Shown: in pieces, positions 1 to 8,915 of the stretch
Position numbering within the stretch: position 1 is the first letter of the stretch
How the letters are laid out: every line of letters starts with the position of its first letter
Assembly: GCA_025356075.1 (NCBI GenBank)
Contig: JANXUT010000044.1
Location: 62,001-126,000 of the forward strand
Direction of reading: 5' to 3'
Length of the DNA stretch: 64,000 nt
Source of the DNA: Pseudomonadota bacterium
GTDB lineage: Bacteria; Pseudomonadota; Gammaproteobacteria; Steroidobacterales; Steroidobacteraceae
The notes under the pieces: generated by a model
The model's input: only the letters and a program-made list of their open reading frames with translations
What the model was told of the DNA's origin: nothing
Databases searched by the model: none
Translations under genes and position numbers: made by a program

Positions 1-1
1 C

Positions 2-415
2 AGGTACCACGCGCACGTCGTGAAGCCCGGCGAAGTCGAGACCTACCACGACCAGGTCGGCTACTGGCTGTGGGAACCGAAGACCGGCACGATCATCCAG
101 ACGCTCACCATCCCGCGCGGCCAGACGGCGCTCGCGATCGGGCGCGCGAGCCAGGATGCGACGAGCTTCGAGCTCGTCGCGAAGCGCGGCGAGACCGGCA
201 ACGGCATCTGCTCCGGTCCCTTCCTCGAGGAGGCATTCACGACGCTCGAGTACCGGATCCGCGTGACGATCGGCGCCGCCGGCACCTGGTCGTACGACGA
301 GGACACCATCATGCAGGTGCGCGGGCTGAAAGAGCCGTTCCACCACACCGACCGGAACACGCTCTCGAAGACGGCGGAGCCACTGCCCAACCCGCTCGCG
401 CGCGCGAAGCCCTAG
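2..415 (+). CDS. Nitrobindin-like / FABP-like haem-binding beta-barrel protein, 5' truncated
   Basis: The reading frame is open from base 2, so the gene begins before the window; about 137 C-terminal residues are seen. The stretch DQVGYWLWEP followed by IQTLTIPRGQ is typical of the nitrobindin/THAP4-like (DUF1794) ten-stranded beta-barrel family, whose members bind ferric haem with an exposed distal side and may handle NO or peroxynitrite. The haem-ligand His usually lies in the C-terminal part; candidates here are the two His of EPFHHTDR. A GTG at base 20 is internal to the conserved region and is not the true start. It is followed after 5 bases by the convergent alcohol dehydrogenase. The family call is fairly secure; the physiological role is inferred from the family only. 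Confidence 0.7.
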   Translation, partial: RYHAHVVKPGEVETYHDQVGYWLWEPKTGTIIQTLTIPRGQTALAIGRASQDATSFELVAKRGETGNGICSGPFLEEAFTTLEYRIRVTIGAAGTWSYDEDTIMQVRGLKEPFHHTDRNTLSKTAEPLPNPLARAKP

Positions 416-420
416 CGGCC

Positions 421-1551
421 CTACGGCCCCGGGATCAGGATCTGGCGGCGTGCGCCGCCGCCCGCGAGCCGATCGAAGCCCGAGTTGATCTCATCGAGGC
501 TGAGCGTCCCCTCGATGAGCCTATCGACCGGGAGGCGCCCGGCGCGGTACCAGGACAGGTAGAGCGGGATGTCGCGCGCGGGCACCGAGCTTCCGAGGTA
601 ACTCCCTTTCAGCGTGCGCTCCTCGGCGACGAGCTGCGTCTGCGGCAGCGCGAACCTCGCCTCCGGCGGCGCGAGTCCCGCCGCGATCGTCGTGCCGCCG
701 CGGCGCGTGATCGCGTAGGCGGTCTCGAGCGCTCTGGCGCTGCCCGCCATCTCGAAGGCGAAGTCGACGCCGCCGCCGCAGACGGCGCGCGCCTGCGCTA
801 CCGCATCGCTCGCGCGCGCATCGATGGCGTGGGCCGCGCCGAGTTCGAGGGCGAGCTCGCGCTTCTTCTGATCGAGGTCGAGGGCTATCAGGGTGCCCGC
901 GCCGAGCGCCCGGGCACCCAGCAGCGCGGCAAGGCCGACGCCGCCCAATCCCACGATCGCAACGCTCGCGCCGGCGGGGAGCCGCGCGGTGTTCGCCACC
1001 GCGCCGACGCCCGTGATGATGGCGCAGCCGAAGAGCGCGGCCTCCGCGAAGGGAACCTCCGCATCGACCTCGACGAGGCTCTGCCGCGCGAGCACCGCGT
1101 GGGTCGCGAATGCCGAGACGCCGAGGTGGTGGTTGACCGGCGTCGCGCCCAGGTCGAGCCGCCGCGCGCCGCCGAGGAGCGTGCCCGCGCTATTGGCCGC
1201 GAAGCCGGGCTCGCACAGCGCAGGGCGACTTGAGCGGCACGGCGCGCAACTGCCGCAGCTCGGCACGAACGCGGCGACGACGTGCGCGCCGATCGCAAGG
1301 TCCGTGACACCCTCGCCGAGCGCCTCGACGACGCCGGCTGCCTCGTGGCCGAGCACCATGGGCAGCGGCCGCGGCCGATTGCCGTCGATGACCGAGAGGT
1401 CGGAGTGGCACAGCCCCGCCGCGCGGATTTTGATCCGTACTTCGCCGGGGCCCGGGGCGCCGAGCTCAAGCACGACGATGTCGAGCGGGCGGCTCGCCGC
1501 GTACGGCGCCGGAAGGCCTGAGCGCGCGAGCATGGCGGCACGGATCTGCAT
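421..1551 (-). CDS. Zinc-dependent alcohol dehydrogenase (MDR superfamily, class III-like)
   Basis: A 376-residue medium-chain dehydrogenase, the normal length for this family. Catalytic zinc ligands are visible as Cys48 (AGLCHSD), His69-Glu70 (LGHEAAG) and Cys176 (FGCAII). The structural zinc lobe has four cysteines at 99, 102, 105 and 113. The NAD-binding Rossmann loop GLGGVG is at 201-206, followed by Asp at the end of strand beta-2 (ALDLD), which favours NAD over NADP. It probably oxidises a primary alcohol or a hydroxymethyl-glutathione type adduct; the substrate cannot be read from sequence. The gene is convergent with the nitrobindin-like gene and divergent from the thioesterase at 1626. 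Confidence 0.9.
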   Translation of the reverse strand: MQIRAAMLARSGLPAPYAASRPLDIVVLELGAPGPGEVRIKIRAAGLCHSDLSVIDGNRPRPLPMVLGHEAAGVVEALGEGVTDLAIGAHVVAAFVPSCGSCAPCRSSRPALCEPGFAANSAGTLLGGARRLDLGATPVNHHLGVSAFATHAVLARQSLVEVDAEVPFAEAALFGCAIITGVGAVANTARLPAGASVAIVGLGGVGLAALLGARALGAGTLIALDLDQKKRELALELGAAHAIDARASDAVAQARAVCGGGVDFAFEMAGSARALETAYAITRRGGTTIAAGLAPPEARFALPQTQLVAEERTLKGSYLGSSVPARDIPLYLSWYRAGRLPVDRLIEGTLSLDEINSGFDRLAGGGARRQILIPGP

Positions 1552-1625
1552 GGGCGTGGTGGGTCGGGCGCTTGGGTTCGGTCTGCTAGTCTAGCGCCTC
1601 GTTTCCCTCGCCCTGAGCGCTTCCC

Positions 1626-2046
<421 letters not shown>

Positions 2047-2060
<14 letters not shown>

Positions 2061-2655
2061 TCGGCTCCCAGCGGGGCTCCGCCTCGATCCGCCCGATCCA
2101 CGCTCGGATCGCGGGATAGGCATCGAGTGGCATCGCAGCCTGCGGCGCGACGTGCGTGTAGGCATAGAGCGCGATGTCGGCGAGCGAGTAGCGCTCGCCA
2201 ACCAGGAAGCGCCGGCCCGCGAGGCCCTGCTCGAGAACTTTCAGCGCATCGTGGCCCTTCGCGTGCTTCTCGGTGAGCGCGGTCCCGAGGGCTTCGGGCG
2301 TCCGGTGCAGCGAGTGGAGCCAGAACCGCGCCGTGCCGATGTTCGGCTCCAGGTTGTACTGCTCAAAGCACATCCACTGCCACATCCTGGCCCGCTCGAA
2401 CGGGGCGTCCGGGACGAGCGCTGAACCCGAGGCGAGGAAGCTGATGATCGCGTGGCTCTCGGCGAGGAAGCCGTGCCCCGGCACCTCGAGGAGCGGGATG
2501 CGGCCGTTCGGGTTCTTGGCGAGGAACTCGAGCGTCCGGCTCGCGCCCTCGGTGATGTCGAGCTCGTGCAGCACGTAGGGGAGCATCAGGTTCTTGAGGA
2601 CCAGGCGGACCTTGTAGCCGTTGCCGGAGGGCAGGTAGTCGTAGAGCGTGTACAC
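2047..2655 (-). CDS. Glutathione S-transferase family protein
   Basis: A 202-residue two-domain GST. The N-terminal thioredoxin fold starts at MYTLYDYLPSGNGYKVR, with Ser10 in the usual catalytic Ser/Tyr/Cys position, a cis-Pro at 54 (GRIPLLEV) and the glutathione-contacting Glu66-Ser67 (LAESHAI). An all-alpha C-terminal domain follows from about residue 88, with the conserved RRFLVGERYSLADIALYAY N-capping segment. It probably conjugates or reduces electrophiles with glutathione. It lies 3 bases downstream of ilvH on the same strand, so the two may be co-transcribed. Confidence 0.88.
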
Positions 2656-2658
2656 GGG

Positions 2659-3165
2659 TCAGGCCGTCGTGAACTGGCTGACGGTGCGCGTGCCGTGCGT
2701 GATGCCGAGCGCGCCGCTCCTCACGACCTCGAGCAGCTCGCCGTGCTGGGAGGCCTGCGCGATGAAGCGCGTGACCTGCGCCTCGCTCGAGGTGAGCTCG
2801 ATGACGAAGTTCTCGAGCGACCCCGACAGGATCCGTCCGGCGGACTCCGTCACGAGCGAGGTGAGCGCCGCGAGCTGCGAGGTGGTGGCCTTCACCTTCA
2901 GCAGCAGGAGCTCCCGCTCGAAGTGCTCGCCGCGGGTCAGGTCCTCGACCTGCACGACGTCGATGAGCTTTCTAAGGTGGCTGATGATCTGCGTCATCAC
3001 CGCATCGGTGCCGGTCGTTACGAGCGTCAGGCGCGAGACGGTCGGGTCGTCGGTCGGGGCCACCGACAGCGATTCGATGTTGTAGCCGCGCGTCGAGAAG
3101 AGCCCGGCGACGCGACTCAACGCCCCGGCCTCATTCTGTAAAAGGATCGCGATGACGTGGCGCAT
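2659..3165 (-). CDS. ilvH: Acetolactate synthase small (regulatory) subunit
   Basis: A 168-residue protein; E. coli IlvH has 163. The N-terminal ACT domain reads NEAGALSRVAGLFSTRGYNIES, with Asn11 and Gly14 in the valine-binding positions, then SVAPTDDPTVSRLTLV. The C-terminal half (about 80-160) ends in VVRSGALGITHG, typical of IlvH. It activates the catalytic subunit and confers valine feedback inhibition. I chose ATG 3165 because family members begin exactly at MR(H/R)-I; in-frame upstream starts at 3186 and 3282 would add a non-conserved tail. No clear Shine-Dalgarno sequence precedes it. Unusually, the catalytic subunit is not upstream in an operon but diverges from it. Confidence 0.9.
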   Translation of the reverse strand: MRHVIAILLQNEAGALSRVAGLFSTRGYNIESLSVAPTDDPTVSRLTLVTTGTDAVMTQIISHLRKLIDVVQVEDLTRGEHFERELLLLKVKATTSQLAALTSLVTESAGRILSGSLENFVIELTSSEAQVTRFIAQASQHGELLEVVRSGALGITHGTRTVSQFTTA

Positions 3166-3263
3166 GGAGGTAACCGGCCGAACCATAAGGGGTTTCGGAG
3201 CATAGCGCGGATCATTTTGCAGTGCATAGACGGAGCATTCGCCGGTTGCTACTCTCGGGTGGA
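3166..3263. promoter_or_regulatory. Shared divergent promoter region between ilvH and ilvI
   Basis: This 98-base gap separates the start codons of two oppositely transcribed genes for the two subunits of one enzyme, so both promoters must lie in or near it. A TATGCT on the minus strand at about 3199-3204 could be a -10 element for ilvH, but I see no convincing -35 partner. No attenuator hairpin or leader peptide rich in Val, Leu or Ile is evident. Confidence 0.4.
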
Positions 3264-5126
3264 ATGACCGAGAAAGACGCAACCGCCGTGAGACAACCCC
3301 TCGAAAACAAGCCCGCCAGCCGCCACCCGCTCGCCGGCCGGACGCTGTCGGGTGCCGAGATCATCGTCCAGGTGCTGAGCGATGAGGGCGTCGACGTCAT
3401 CTTCGGCTACTCGGGCGGGGCGATCCTGCCGACCTACGACGCGATCTTCGTCCACAACCAGGATTCGACCCGCCGGCCGATGCCGCTGATCGTGCCCGCG
3501 AACGAGCAGGGCGCCGGGTTCATGGCGGCGGGCTACGCCAGGGCGAGCGGCCGGGTCGGGGTGTGCGTCGTGACCTCCGGTCCCGGCGCCACCAACACCG
3601 TGACGCCGGTGCGGGACTCGATGGCGGACTCGGTGCCGATGGTGGTCATCTGCGGCCAGGTGCCGTGCGCGGCGATAGGCTCGGACGCCTTCCAGGAGGC
3701 GCCCGTGTCCGCCGTCATGGGCTCGGTCGCGAAGCACGTCTTCCTGGTCACGGACCCCAAGCGCCTCGAGGCCACGATCCGCACCGCGTTCGAGATCGCC
3801 CGCACCGGGCGCCCAGGTCCCGTCGTCGTCGACATCCCGAAGGACGTGCAGACCTGGTCCGGCCCCTTCGCGGGTGAGGGGCGCCTGCCGATCCCGGGCT
3901 ACCGCAGCCGCCTCAGGCAGATGCAGGCGCAGAAGCTTGGCGAGCGCGACCTGGCGACCTTCTACTCGATGCTCGGCGAATCGAAGCGCCCGCTCATCTA
4001 CGCGGGCGGCGGCGTCATCAACGCCGACGCCGCGGATGCGCTCAGGGACTTCGCGATCACCTTCAAGATCCCGGTCGTCACGACGCTGATGGGCATCGGC
4101 GCGATCGACACGATGCACGAGCGCTCGCTCAGGATGCTCGGCATGCACGGCGCCGCCTTCGCCAACTACGCGGTCGATGACTGCGACTTCCTCATAGCGC
4201 TCGGCGCGCGCTTCGATGACCGTGTCGCCGGCGTCCCCGCCAAGTTCGCCAGGAACGCCAAGCACATCGCGCACTTCGACGTCGATGCCTCCGAGATCAA
4301 CAAGGTCAAGCGCAGCCACTTCAACTTCGTCGGTGGCTTGAAGGACGCGCTCGTCGCGCTCACCGCCCACGGCCGCGCGGAGGCCTTCGCGCGCGACTGG
4401 TCGGACTGGCACGCGCACTGCGCGGAGCTCGCGCGCGTGCACGCGATGAACTACGACCGCGCGAGCTCGCTGATCCAGCCCTACTACGTGATCGAGGAGA
4501 TCAACCGCCTCACCAACGGCGAGGCCGTCATCACGACCGGCGTCGGCCAGCACCAGATGTGGTCGGCGCAGTACTTCGACTTCAAGAGCCCGCGGCTGTG
4601 GCTCACCTCCGGCAGCATGGGCACGATGGGCTTTGGCCTGCCGGCGGCGATCGGCGCGCAGTTCGCGCGTCCCGACCGCATCGTCATCGACGTCGACGGC
4701 GATGCCAGCATCCGCATGAACCTCGGCGAACTCGAGACCGTCACGACCTACGACCTCCCCGTCAAGATCGTCGTCCTCAACAACTTCGGCGACGGCATGG
4801 TCAAGCAGTGGCAGAAGCTCTTCTTCAAGGGCCGGCTCTCGGCGAGCGACAAGTCGCTGCACAAGAAGGACTTCGTGAAGACCGCGCAGGCCGACGGGTT
4901 CAAGTGGGCCGCGCGGCTCGAGCGCAAGGAAGACGTGCCGCGGGTGATCGCGGAGTTCATCGGCCACAAGGGGCCGGCGTTCCTCGAGGTCGTCATCGAC
5001 CGCGACGCCGGCGTCTACCCGATGGTGGGCCCGGGGCAGCCGTACGAGGAGATGATCACGGGCGAGTTCATCCCCTCGCGCGACAAGGGACCGACGCGCC
5101 CGCCGGGCGCGAACGAGATGTTCTAG
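3264..5126 (+). CDS. ilvI: Acetolactate synthase large (catalytic) subunit
   Basis: A 620-residue ThDP-dependent enzyme that condenses two pyruvates to acetolactate, or pyruvate plus 2-oxobutyrate, for Val/Leu/Ile synthesis. The N-terminal domain has GAEIIVQVLSDEGVDVIFGY and the catalytic-Glu loop NEQGAGFMAAGYARASG. The central domain follows, and the C-terminal ThDP/Mg domain has VDGDASIRMNLGELETV leading to VVLNN. The start ATG is preceded by GGTGGA. Compared with enterobacterial IlvB/IlvI/IlvG, the ThDP loop is DGDAS rather than DGDGS, the segment after NN reads FGDGMVKQWQ, and an extra Lys-rich stretch (FKGRLSASDKSLHKKDFV) is present, so this is a divergent lineage. Gene name is by function; ilvB is equally possible. 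Confidence 0.9.
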   Translation: MTEKDATAVRQPLENKPASRHPLAGRTLSGAEIIVQVLSDEGVDVIFGYSGGAILPTYDAIFVHNQDSTRRPMPLIVPANEQGAGFMAAGYARASGRVGVCVVTSGPGATNTVTPVRDSMADSVPMVVICGQVPCAAIGSDAFQEAPVSAVMGSVAKHVFLVTDPKRLEATIRTAFEIARTGRPGPVVVDIPKDVQTWSGPFAGEGRLPIPGYRSRLRQMQAQKLGERDLATFYSMLGESKRPLIYAGGGVINADAADALRDFAITFKIPVVTTLMGIGAIDTMHERSLRMLGMHGAAFANYAVDDCDFLIALGARFDDRVAGVPAKFARNAKHIAHFDVDASEINKVKRSHFNFVGGLKDALVALTAHGRAEAFARDWSDWHAHCAELARVHAMNYDRASSLIQPYYVIEEINRLTNGEAVITTGVGQHQMWSAQYFDFKSPRLWLTSGSMGTMGFGLPAAIGAQFARPDRIVIDVDGDASIRMNLGELETVTTYDLPVKIVVLNNFGDGMVKQWQKLFFKGRLSASDKSLHKKDFVKTAQADGFKWAARLERKEDVPRVIAEFIGHKGPAFLEVVIDRDAGVYPMVGPGQPYEEMITGEFIPSRDKGPTRPPGANEMF

Positions 5127-5132
5127 GGCGGC

Positions 5133-5918
5133 TCAGGGCGAGTGCGGCGCGGCCTTCAGCAGCGCCTCGATCCGCGAGCTGAACACGTCCGTCGGCTGGC
5201 TGCCGAGGATGAGGGTGCCGGCAACCTTGCCGCTCTTCCTCGAGCCGAGCACGAACCCCGGGGTCCCGTTGACGCCGATGCTCTCCGCCTCGGCGATGTC
5301 GGCGTCGATCGAGGCGCGGGTGCGCGGGTCGGCGCTGCATTTCTCGTAGGCGGGGAGTGCGACGCCGAGGCGCGCGACGGTCTTGCGGATCATCTCGGGC
5401 GAGAGCGCTTCCTGCGCATTGAACAGCGCCTCGTGCACCGGCCAGAACTTGTCCTGCTCGCCCGCGCAGCGCGCCGCGATCGCCGCCGGCATCGCCGCGG
5501 CGTGGATGTCGAGCGGCAGGTCCCGCACCACGTAGCGCACCTTGCCGGTGTCGATGTACTTGGCCTTGAGCTCGGGCCAGGTGCGGTCGTGGAAGCGCTT
5601 GCAGAACGGGCACTGGTAGTCGGTGAACTCGACGAGCGTGATGGGCGCCGCTGCCTGCCCGAGGTTCTGCCGGTCGCTGTCGGAGACCTCGACGATTGCC
5701 GTGCCTTCCTCGCTCCCGGACTTGGCGACCTTGCCTTTCTGCTGGTCGTTGAGCGTGCGGTGGATTTCCTTGAGCTCGGCGATGATCTGATCGCCCTGCT
5801 CGCGCGTGATGCCGCCACCGGCCTGGACGCTGCAGCCGGCGAGCGCAAGGAGGAGTGCCAGGGCGATGAGGGCGCGCTGGCCGATGGAAATCGCGGGGCG
5901 GAATGCGGTGGCGGACAC
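5133..5918 (-). CDS. DsbA-family thiol:disulfide oxidoreductase, predicted lipoprotein
   Basis: A 261-residue exported protein. A hydrophobic segment (about 14-26) leads into the lipobox LAGC with Cys29 as the lipidation site. A short helical linker (about 38-65) precedes a DsbA/DSBA-like thioredoxin domain with active site Cys103-Pro-Phe-Cys106 and the cis-Pro loop GVNGTPGFVLG. The helical insertion between the active site and the cis-Pro is typical of the BdbD/DsbG-like DSBA family. It probably catalyses disulfide formation or isomerisation at the periplasmic face of a membrane. The stop lies 6 bases from the convergent stop of ilvI. Confidence 0.87.
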   Translation of the reverse strand: MSATAFRPAISIGQRALIALALLLALAGCSVQAGGGITREQGDQIIAELKEIHRTLNDQQKGKVAKSGSEEGTAIVEVSDSDRQNLGQAAAPITLVEFTDYQCPFCKRFHDRTWPELKAKYIDTGKVRYVVRDLPLDIHAAAMPAAIAARCAGEQDKFWPVHEALFNAQEALSPEMIRKTVARLGVALPAYEKCSADPRTRASIDADIAEAESIGVNGTPGFVLGSRKSGKVAGTLILGSQPTDVFSSRIEALLKAAPHSP

Positions 5919-6041
5919 GAGGCTACCTCGGCGGGCAGGAGGGGGTTTCGCGGCGCCGGGAGCCTAGCACAGCGCCTTGCGCGCCCGGCGTGACCCGGTC
6001 GAGGGTGCTTGGCATCATGGGGGGCACGAGGAGACACCCCG

Positions 6042-6461
6042 ATGAAATACCTACACACGATGGTTCGCGTCACGGACCTGGACGCTTCGCTCGATTTCTA
6101 CATGAACAAGCTGGGTCTTGAGGTCGCTGGCCGCAAGGACTACGAGGCGGGCCGCTACACGCTCGTGTTCCTGTCGGCGCCCGGCGATCCGACCGCCCAG
6201 GTGGAGCTCACCTACAACTGGGACAAGGAGAACTACGGGATCGGCCGCGCCTTTGGCCACCTGGCCTACGAGGTCGATGACATCTACGCGACCTGCGCCA
6301 GGCTCAAGGACGCAGGCGTCACCATCAACCGCCCGCCGCGCGACGGCCGCATGGCCTTCGTGCGCTCGCCCGACAACGTCTCGATCGAGCTGCTGCAGAA
6401 GGGCGGCGCGCGGCCCCAGGCGGAGCCCTGGAAATCGATGCCGAACACGGGGCAGTGGTAG
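6042..6461 (+). CDS. gloA: Lactoylglutathione lyase (glyoxalase I)
   Basis: A 139-residue VOC-fold metalloenzyme that isomerises the hemithioacetal of methylglyoxal and glutathione to S-lactoylglutathione. Four metal ligands can be aligned with E. coli GloA: His5 (YLHTMVRV), the Glu of QVELTYNW, the His of FGHLAYEV and the Glu of VSIELLQK. The ATG at 6042 has a GAGGAG Shine-Dalgarno 7 bases upstream; an in-frame upstream start at 6009 would add a non-conserved tail. Absence of the long eukaryotic insert suggests a Ni-type enzyme. It lies just ahead of the S1/P1 nuclease gene. Confidence 0.95.
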   Translation: MKYLHTMVRVTDLDASLDFYMNKLGLEVAGRKDYEAGRYTLVFLSAPGDPTAQVELTYNWDKENYGIGRAFGHLAYEVDDIYATCARLKDAGVTINRPPRDGRMAFVRSPDNVSIELLQKGGARPQAEPWKSMPNTGQW

Positions 6462-6466
6462 GGGCG

Positions 6467-7300
6467 GTGAAGGCCGCGCTCCGCCGCGCGCTCGCGGTCG
6501 TCCTTCTCGGACTGCTCAGCGCCGCGCCCGCGTGGGGCTGGGGGACGCAAGGCCATCGCATCGTCGGGGCGGTGGCGGATGAGCTCCTCGACGGGCCGAC
6601 GAGCGCGGCGCTTCGGGAGATCGCGGGCGATCGCACGCTCGAGGAGATCGGGCTCGCGCTCGATCACGACAAGCGCGAGCTCGAGGAGCGCCTGCCGGGC
6701 TCCTCGCGCTGGCACTACGACAACCGGCCCGACTGCGGGCCGCGCATCGCACCCGGGCGCTACTGCCCCGATGGCGCCTGCGCCTCGGCGGCCTACGCCA
6801 GGTACCGGGCGACCCTCGCCGACCGGCGGCAGCCCCGCGCCGAGCGCTACTTCGCGCTCAAGGTCATCGTGCACGTACTCGCCGACGTCCATCAGCCGCT
6901 GCACGTCGCCGACAACGCCGATCGCGGCGGCAATGGCATCGAGGTTCTGCTCGGTCGCGGCCGGCGCCCGAAGCCGCTGCACGGCGCCTGGGACAACGAC
7001 TTCGTCAGGCGCGCGATGAATGGCAGGCGCCAGGGTGAGTTCGTGGCCGAGCTCATCGGCGAGTACGCGCCGGCGCGCAAGCAGATCAGCCGGGGCACCA
7101 TCGCCGACTGGATGGAGGAGTCCTGGCACCTCGCGCACGACTACGCCTTCGGCGCGCTGCCCGGCTTCGCCTGCGGCAGGGACGATCCAAGGTTCGTACG
7201 CCTCGACGATGAGTATGCCAACGGTGCCGCGCGCATCGTCCGCGCGCAGCTCGCGCACGCGGGGTTCAGGCTCGCGGCGGAACTAAAGGCAACGCTGTAG
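6467..7300 (+). CDS. Secreted S1/P1-type zinc nuclease
   Basis: A 277-residue exported nuclease. A signal peptide (1 to about 24) ends before WGTQGHRIVG, so the mature protein starts with the zinc-ligand Trp as in P1 nuclease. Other trinuclear-zinc ligands appear in WHYDNR, KVIVHVLADVHQPLHVADNADRGGN-type histidines and aspartates, and LHGAWDND. The family hydrolyses single-stranded DNA/RNA and 3'-phosphates of mononucleotides. I prefer GTG 6467 because TAGGGGCG lies just upstream and MKAALRRAL makes a normal signal-peptide N terminus; a GTG at 6455 overlapping gloA is possible. Two extra Cys pairs (DCGPR, YCPDGAC) may form disulfides. Confidence 0.9.
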   Translation: MKAALRRALAVVLLGLLSAAPAWGWGTQGHRIVGAVADELLDGPTSAALREIAGDRTLEEIGLALDHDKRELEERLPGSSRWHYDNRPDCGPRIAPGRYCPDGACASAAYARYRATLADRRQPRAERYFALKVIVHVLADVHQPLHVADNADRGGNGIEVLLGRGRRPKPLHGAWDNDFVRRAMNGRRQGEFVAELIGEYAPARKQISRGTIADWMEESWHLAHDYAFGALPGFACGRDDPRFVRLDDEYANGAARIVRAQLAHAGFRLAAELKATL

Positions 7301-7398
7301 AGGGCTGACCCGCTCCGCCCGGCGCGCGCCGGCCTGTTACCATTTGCCGGCAGGAGAGTCCCGCCCGGGCCTCGTCGTTGCGCGCGCGAAGGGAATCG

Positions 7399-8118
7399 AT
7401 GGCGACAGTCCTCATCACCGGGGCCGGCCGGGGCCTCGGCCTCGAGTTCACCCGCCAGTACGCGGCGGACGGCTGGACGGTGCTCGCCGGCTGCCGCGAC
7501 CCGGCGAAGTACCCCGAGTTCGAGGCGCTGACGCGCGCGGCCGGCGGGCGCATCCGCGCGTTTGCGCTCGACGTCAGCGATCACGCCTCGATCGATGCGC
7601 TGGCGGAGCGCCTCGCGGGGACGCCCATCGACGTGCTCATCAATAACGCCGGCACCATGGGCGCACAGAGCTTCGCCGGCCAGGGCATGCAGGCGCAGCG
7701 CTTCGGCCAGTCGGACTACGAGGACTGGGCCCGCACCTTCCACGTCAACACGCTCGCGCCGCAGAAGATGGCCGAGGCGTTCGTCGATCACGTTGCGCAG
7801 AGCGCGCAGAAGAAGATCGTGACGCTCTCGAGCGTGATCGCCTCGATCGGCAGCAATAACCTCGGTGGCCTCTACGCGTACCGCAGCACCAAGGCCGCGG
7901 TGAACGCGATCATGCGCTCGATGTCGCTCGACCTCGCGCGCCGCGGCATCATCGCGGTGCCGATCCACCCCGGCTGGGCGGCGACCGAGATGGGCGGGCC
8001 GAACGCGCCGCTTCGGCCCCAGCACAGCGTCGCCGGCATGCGCCAGGTCATCGCGACCCTGACGAAGGAGAAGTCGGGGCGCTTCTGGCAGTACGACGGC
8101 AAGGAACTTCCCTGGTAG
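7399..8118 (+). CDS. Short-chain dehydrogenase/reductase (C-factor/sniffer-like)
   Basis: A 239-residue classical SDR. The NAD(P)-binding motif TGAGRGLG is at 7-14, NNAG occurs near residue 80, and the catalytic Ser (LSSV) and Tyr-x-x-x-Lys (YRSTK) are present. After the active site it reads [12 protein letters not shown], resembling the CsgA/C-factor/sniffer carbonyl-reductase subgroup. The substrate is not predictable. ATG 7399 is preceded by GAAGGGA; an in-frame TTG at 7378 would add seven poor residues. The gene is probably monocistronic, followed by aqpZ on the same strand after 62 bases. Confidence 0.87.
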   Translation: MATVLITGAGRGLGLEFTRQYAADGWTVLAGCRDPAKYPEFEALTRAAGGRIRAFALDVSDHASIDALAERLAGTPIDVLINNAGTMGAQSFAGQGMQAQRFGQSDYEDWARTFHVNTLAPQKMAEAFVDHVAQSAQKKIVTLSSVIASIGSNNLGGLYAYRSTKAAVNAIMRSMSLDLARRGIIAVPIHPGWAATEMGGPNAPLRPQHSVAGMRQVIATLTKEKSGRFWQYDGKELPW

Positions 8119-8180
8119 GACGCGCTATCCTTGGCCCGCCCGCCTGGCGGGAACAACAACGAAAACCGGGGGAATCGAAC

Positions 8181-8870
8181 ATGAATAAGCTCACGGCTGA
8201 GTTCTTCGGCACGTTCTGGCTCGTCTTCGGCGGCTGCGGCAGCGCGGTGCTCGCGGCGACCTTCCCGGGTGTCGGCATCGGGCTCCTCGGCGTCTCGCTC
8301 GCCTTCGGACTCACGGTGCTGACGATGGCCTACGCGGTCGGCCATGTCTCCGGCGGCCACTTCAACCCGGCCGTCACGATCGGCCTCGTCTCGGCGGGTC
8401 GCTTCAAGGCGATGGATGCGGTCGGCTACGTGCTCGTGCAGGTCGCAGGCGCGATCGCCGCGGCGTTCGTGCTGAAGTGCATCGCCGAAGGCAAGCCCGG
8501 CTGGGACCTCCTCGCGAGCGGCTTCGCCGCAAATGGCTACGGCGAGCACTCGCCCGGCGGCTACGCGATGGGCGCCGCGCTCCTCTCCGAGTTCGTGATG
8601 ACGTTCTTCTTCCTGTTCGTGATCCTGGGCGCGACCGGCAAGCGCGCGCCGGCGGGCTTCGCGCCGATCGCGATTGGACTCGCACTCACCCTCATCCACC
8701 TGGTCAGCATCCCGGTCACGAACACCTCGGTGAACCCGGCGCGAAGCACCGGTCCCGCGCTCTTCGTCGGCGGCTGGGCGCTGTCGCAGCTCTGGCTATT
8801 CTGGCTGGCGCCGATCGCAGGCGCGGTCGTCGCCGGCATCGTCCACCGCTTCGCGATCGAAAAGGACTGA
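8181..8870 (+). CDS. aqpZ: Aquaporin Z
   Basis: A 229-residue water channel of normal AqpZ length (231 in E. coli). It has six membrane spans and two half-helices with NPA motifs: HFNPAVTIG (NPA at 62-64) and [13 protein letters not shown]. The selectivity-filter Arg follows the second NPA, and the [18 protein letters not shown] first span is diagnostic. It moves water rapidly through the inner membrane in response to osmotic change. GGGGGA lies 8 bases before the ATG. A GC-rich hairpin lies between it and the convergent M23 gene. Confidence 0.95.
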   Translation: MNKLTAEFFGTFWLVFGGCGSAVLAATFPGVGIGLLGVSLAFGLTVLTMAYAVGHVSGGHFNPAVTIGLVSAGRFKAMDAVGYVLVQVAGAIAAAFVLKCIAEGKPGWDLLASGFAANGYGEHSPGGYAMGAALLSEFVMTFFFLFVILGATGKRAPAGFAPIAIGLALTLIHLVSIPVTNTSVNPARSTGPALFVGGWALSQLWLFWLAPIAGAVVAGIVHRFAIEKD

Positions 8871-8888
8871 GTTCGCGCCGCCGCGGCG

Positions 8889-8915
8889 CCCGCGAGCCCG
8901 TCAGGGGCTCGCGGG
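8889..8915. terminator. GC-rich hairpin between convergent aqpZ and M23 genes
   Basis: A perfect 11-bp inverted repeat (8889-8899 with 8905-8915) has a 5-base loop. There is no U-tract on either side, so it is not a classical intrinsic terminator. Its position between two convergent genes suggests a termination or mRNA-end-protection role. The loop contains the stop codon of the M23 peptidase gene (8901-8903). Confidence 0.4.
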
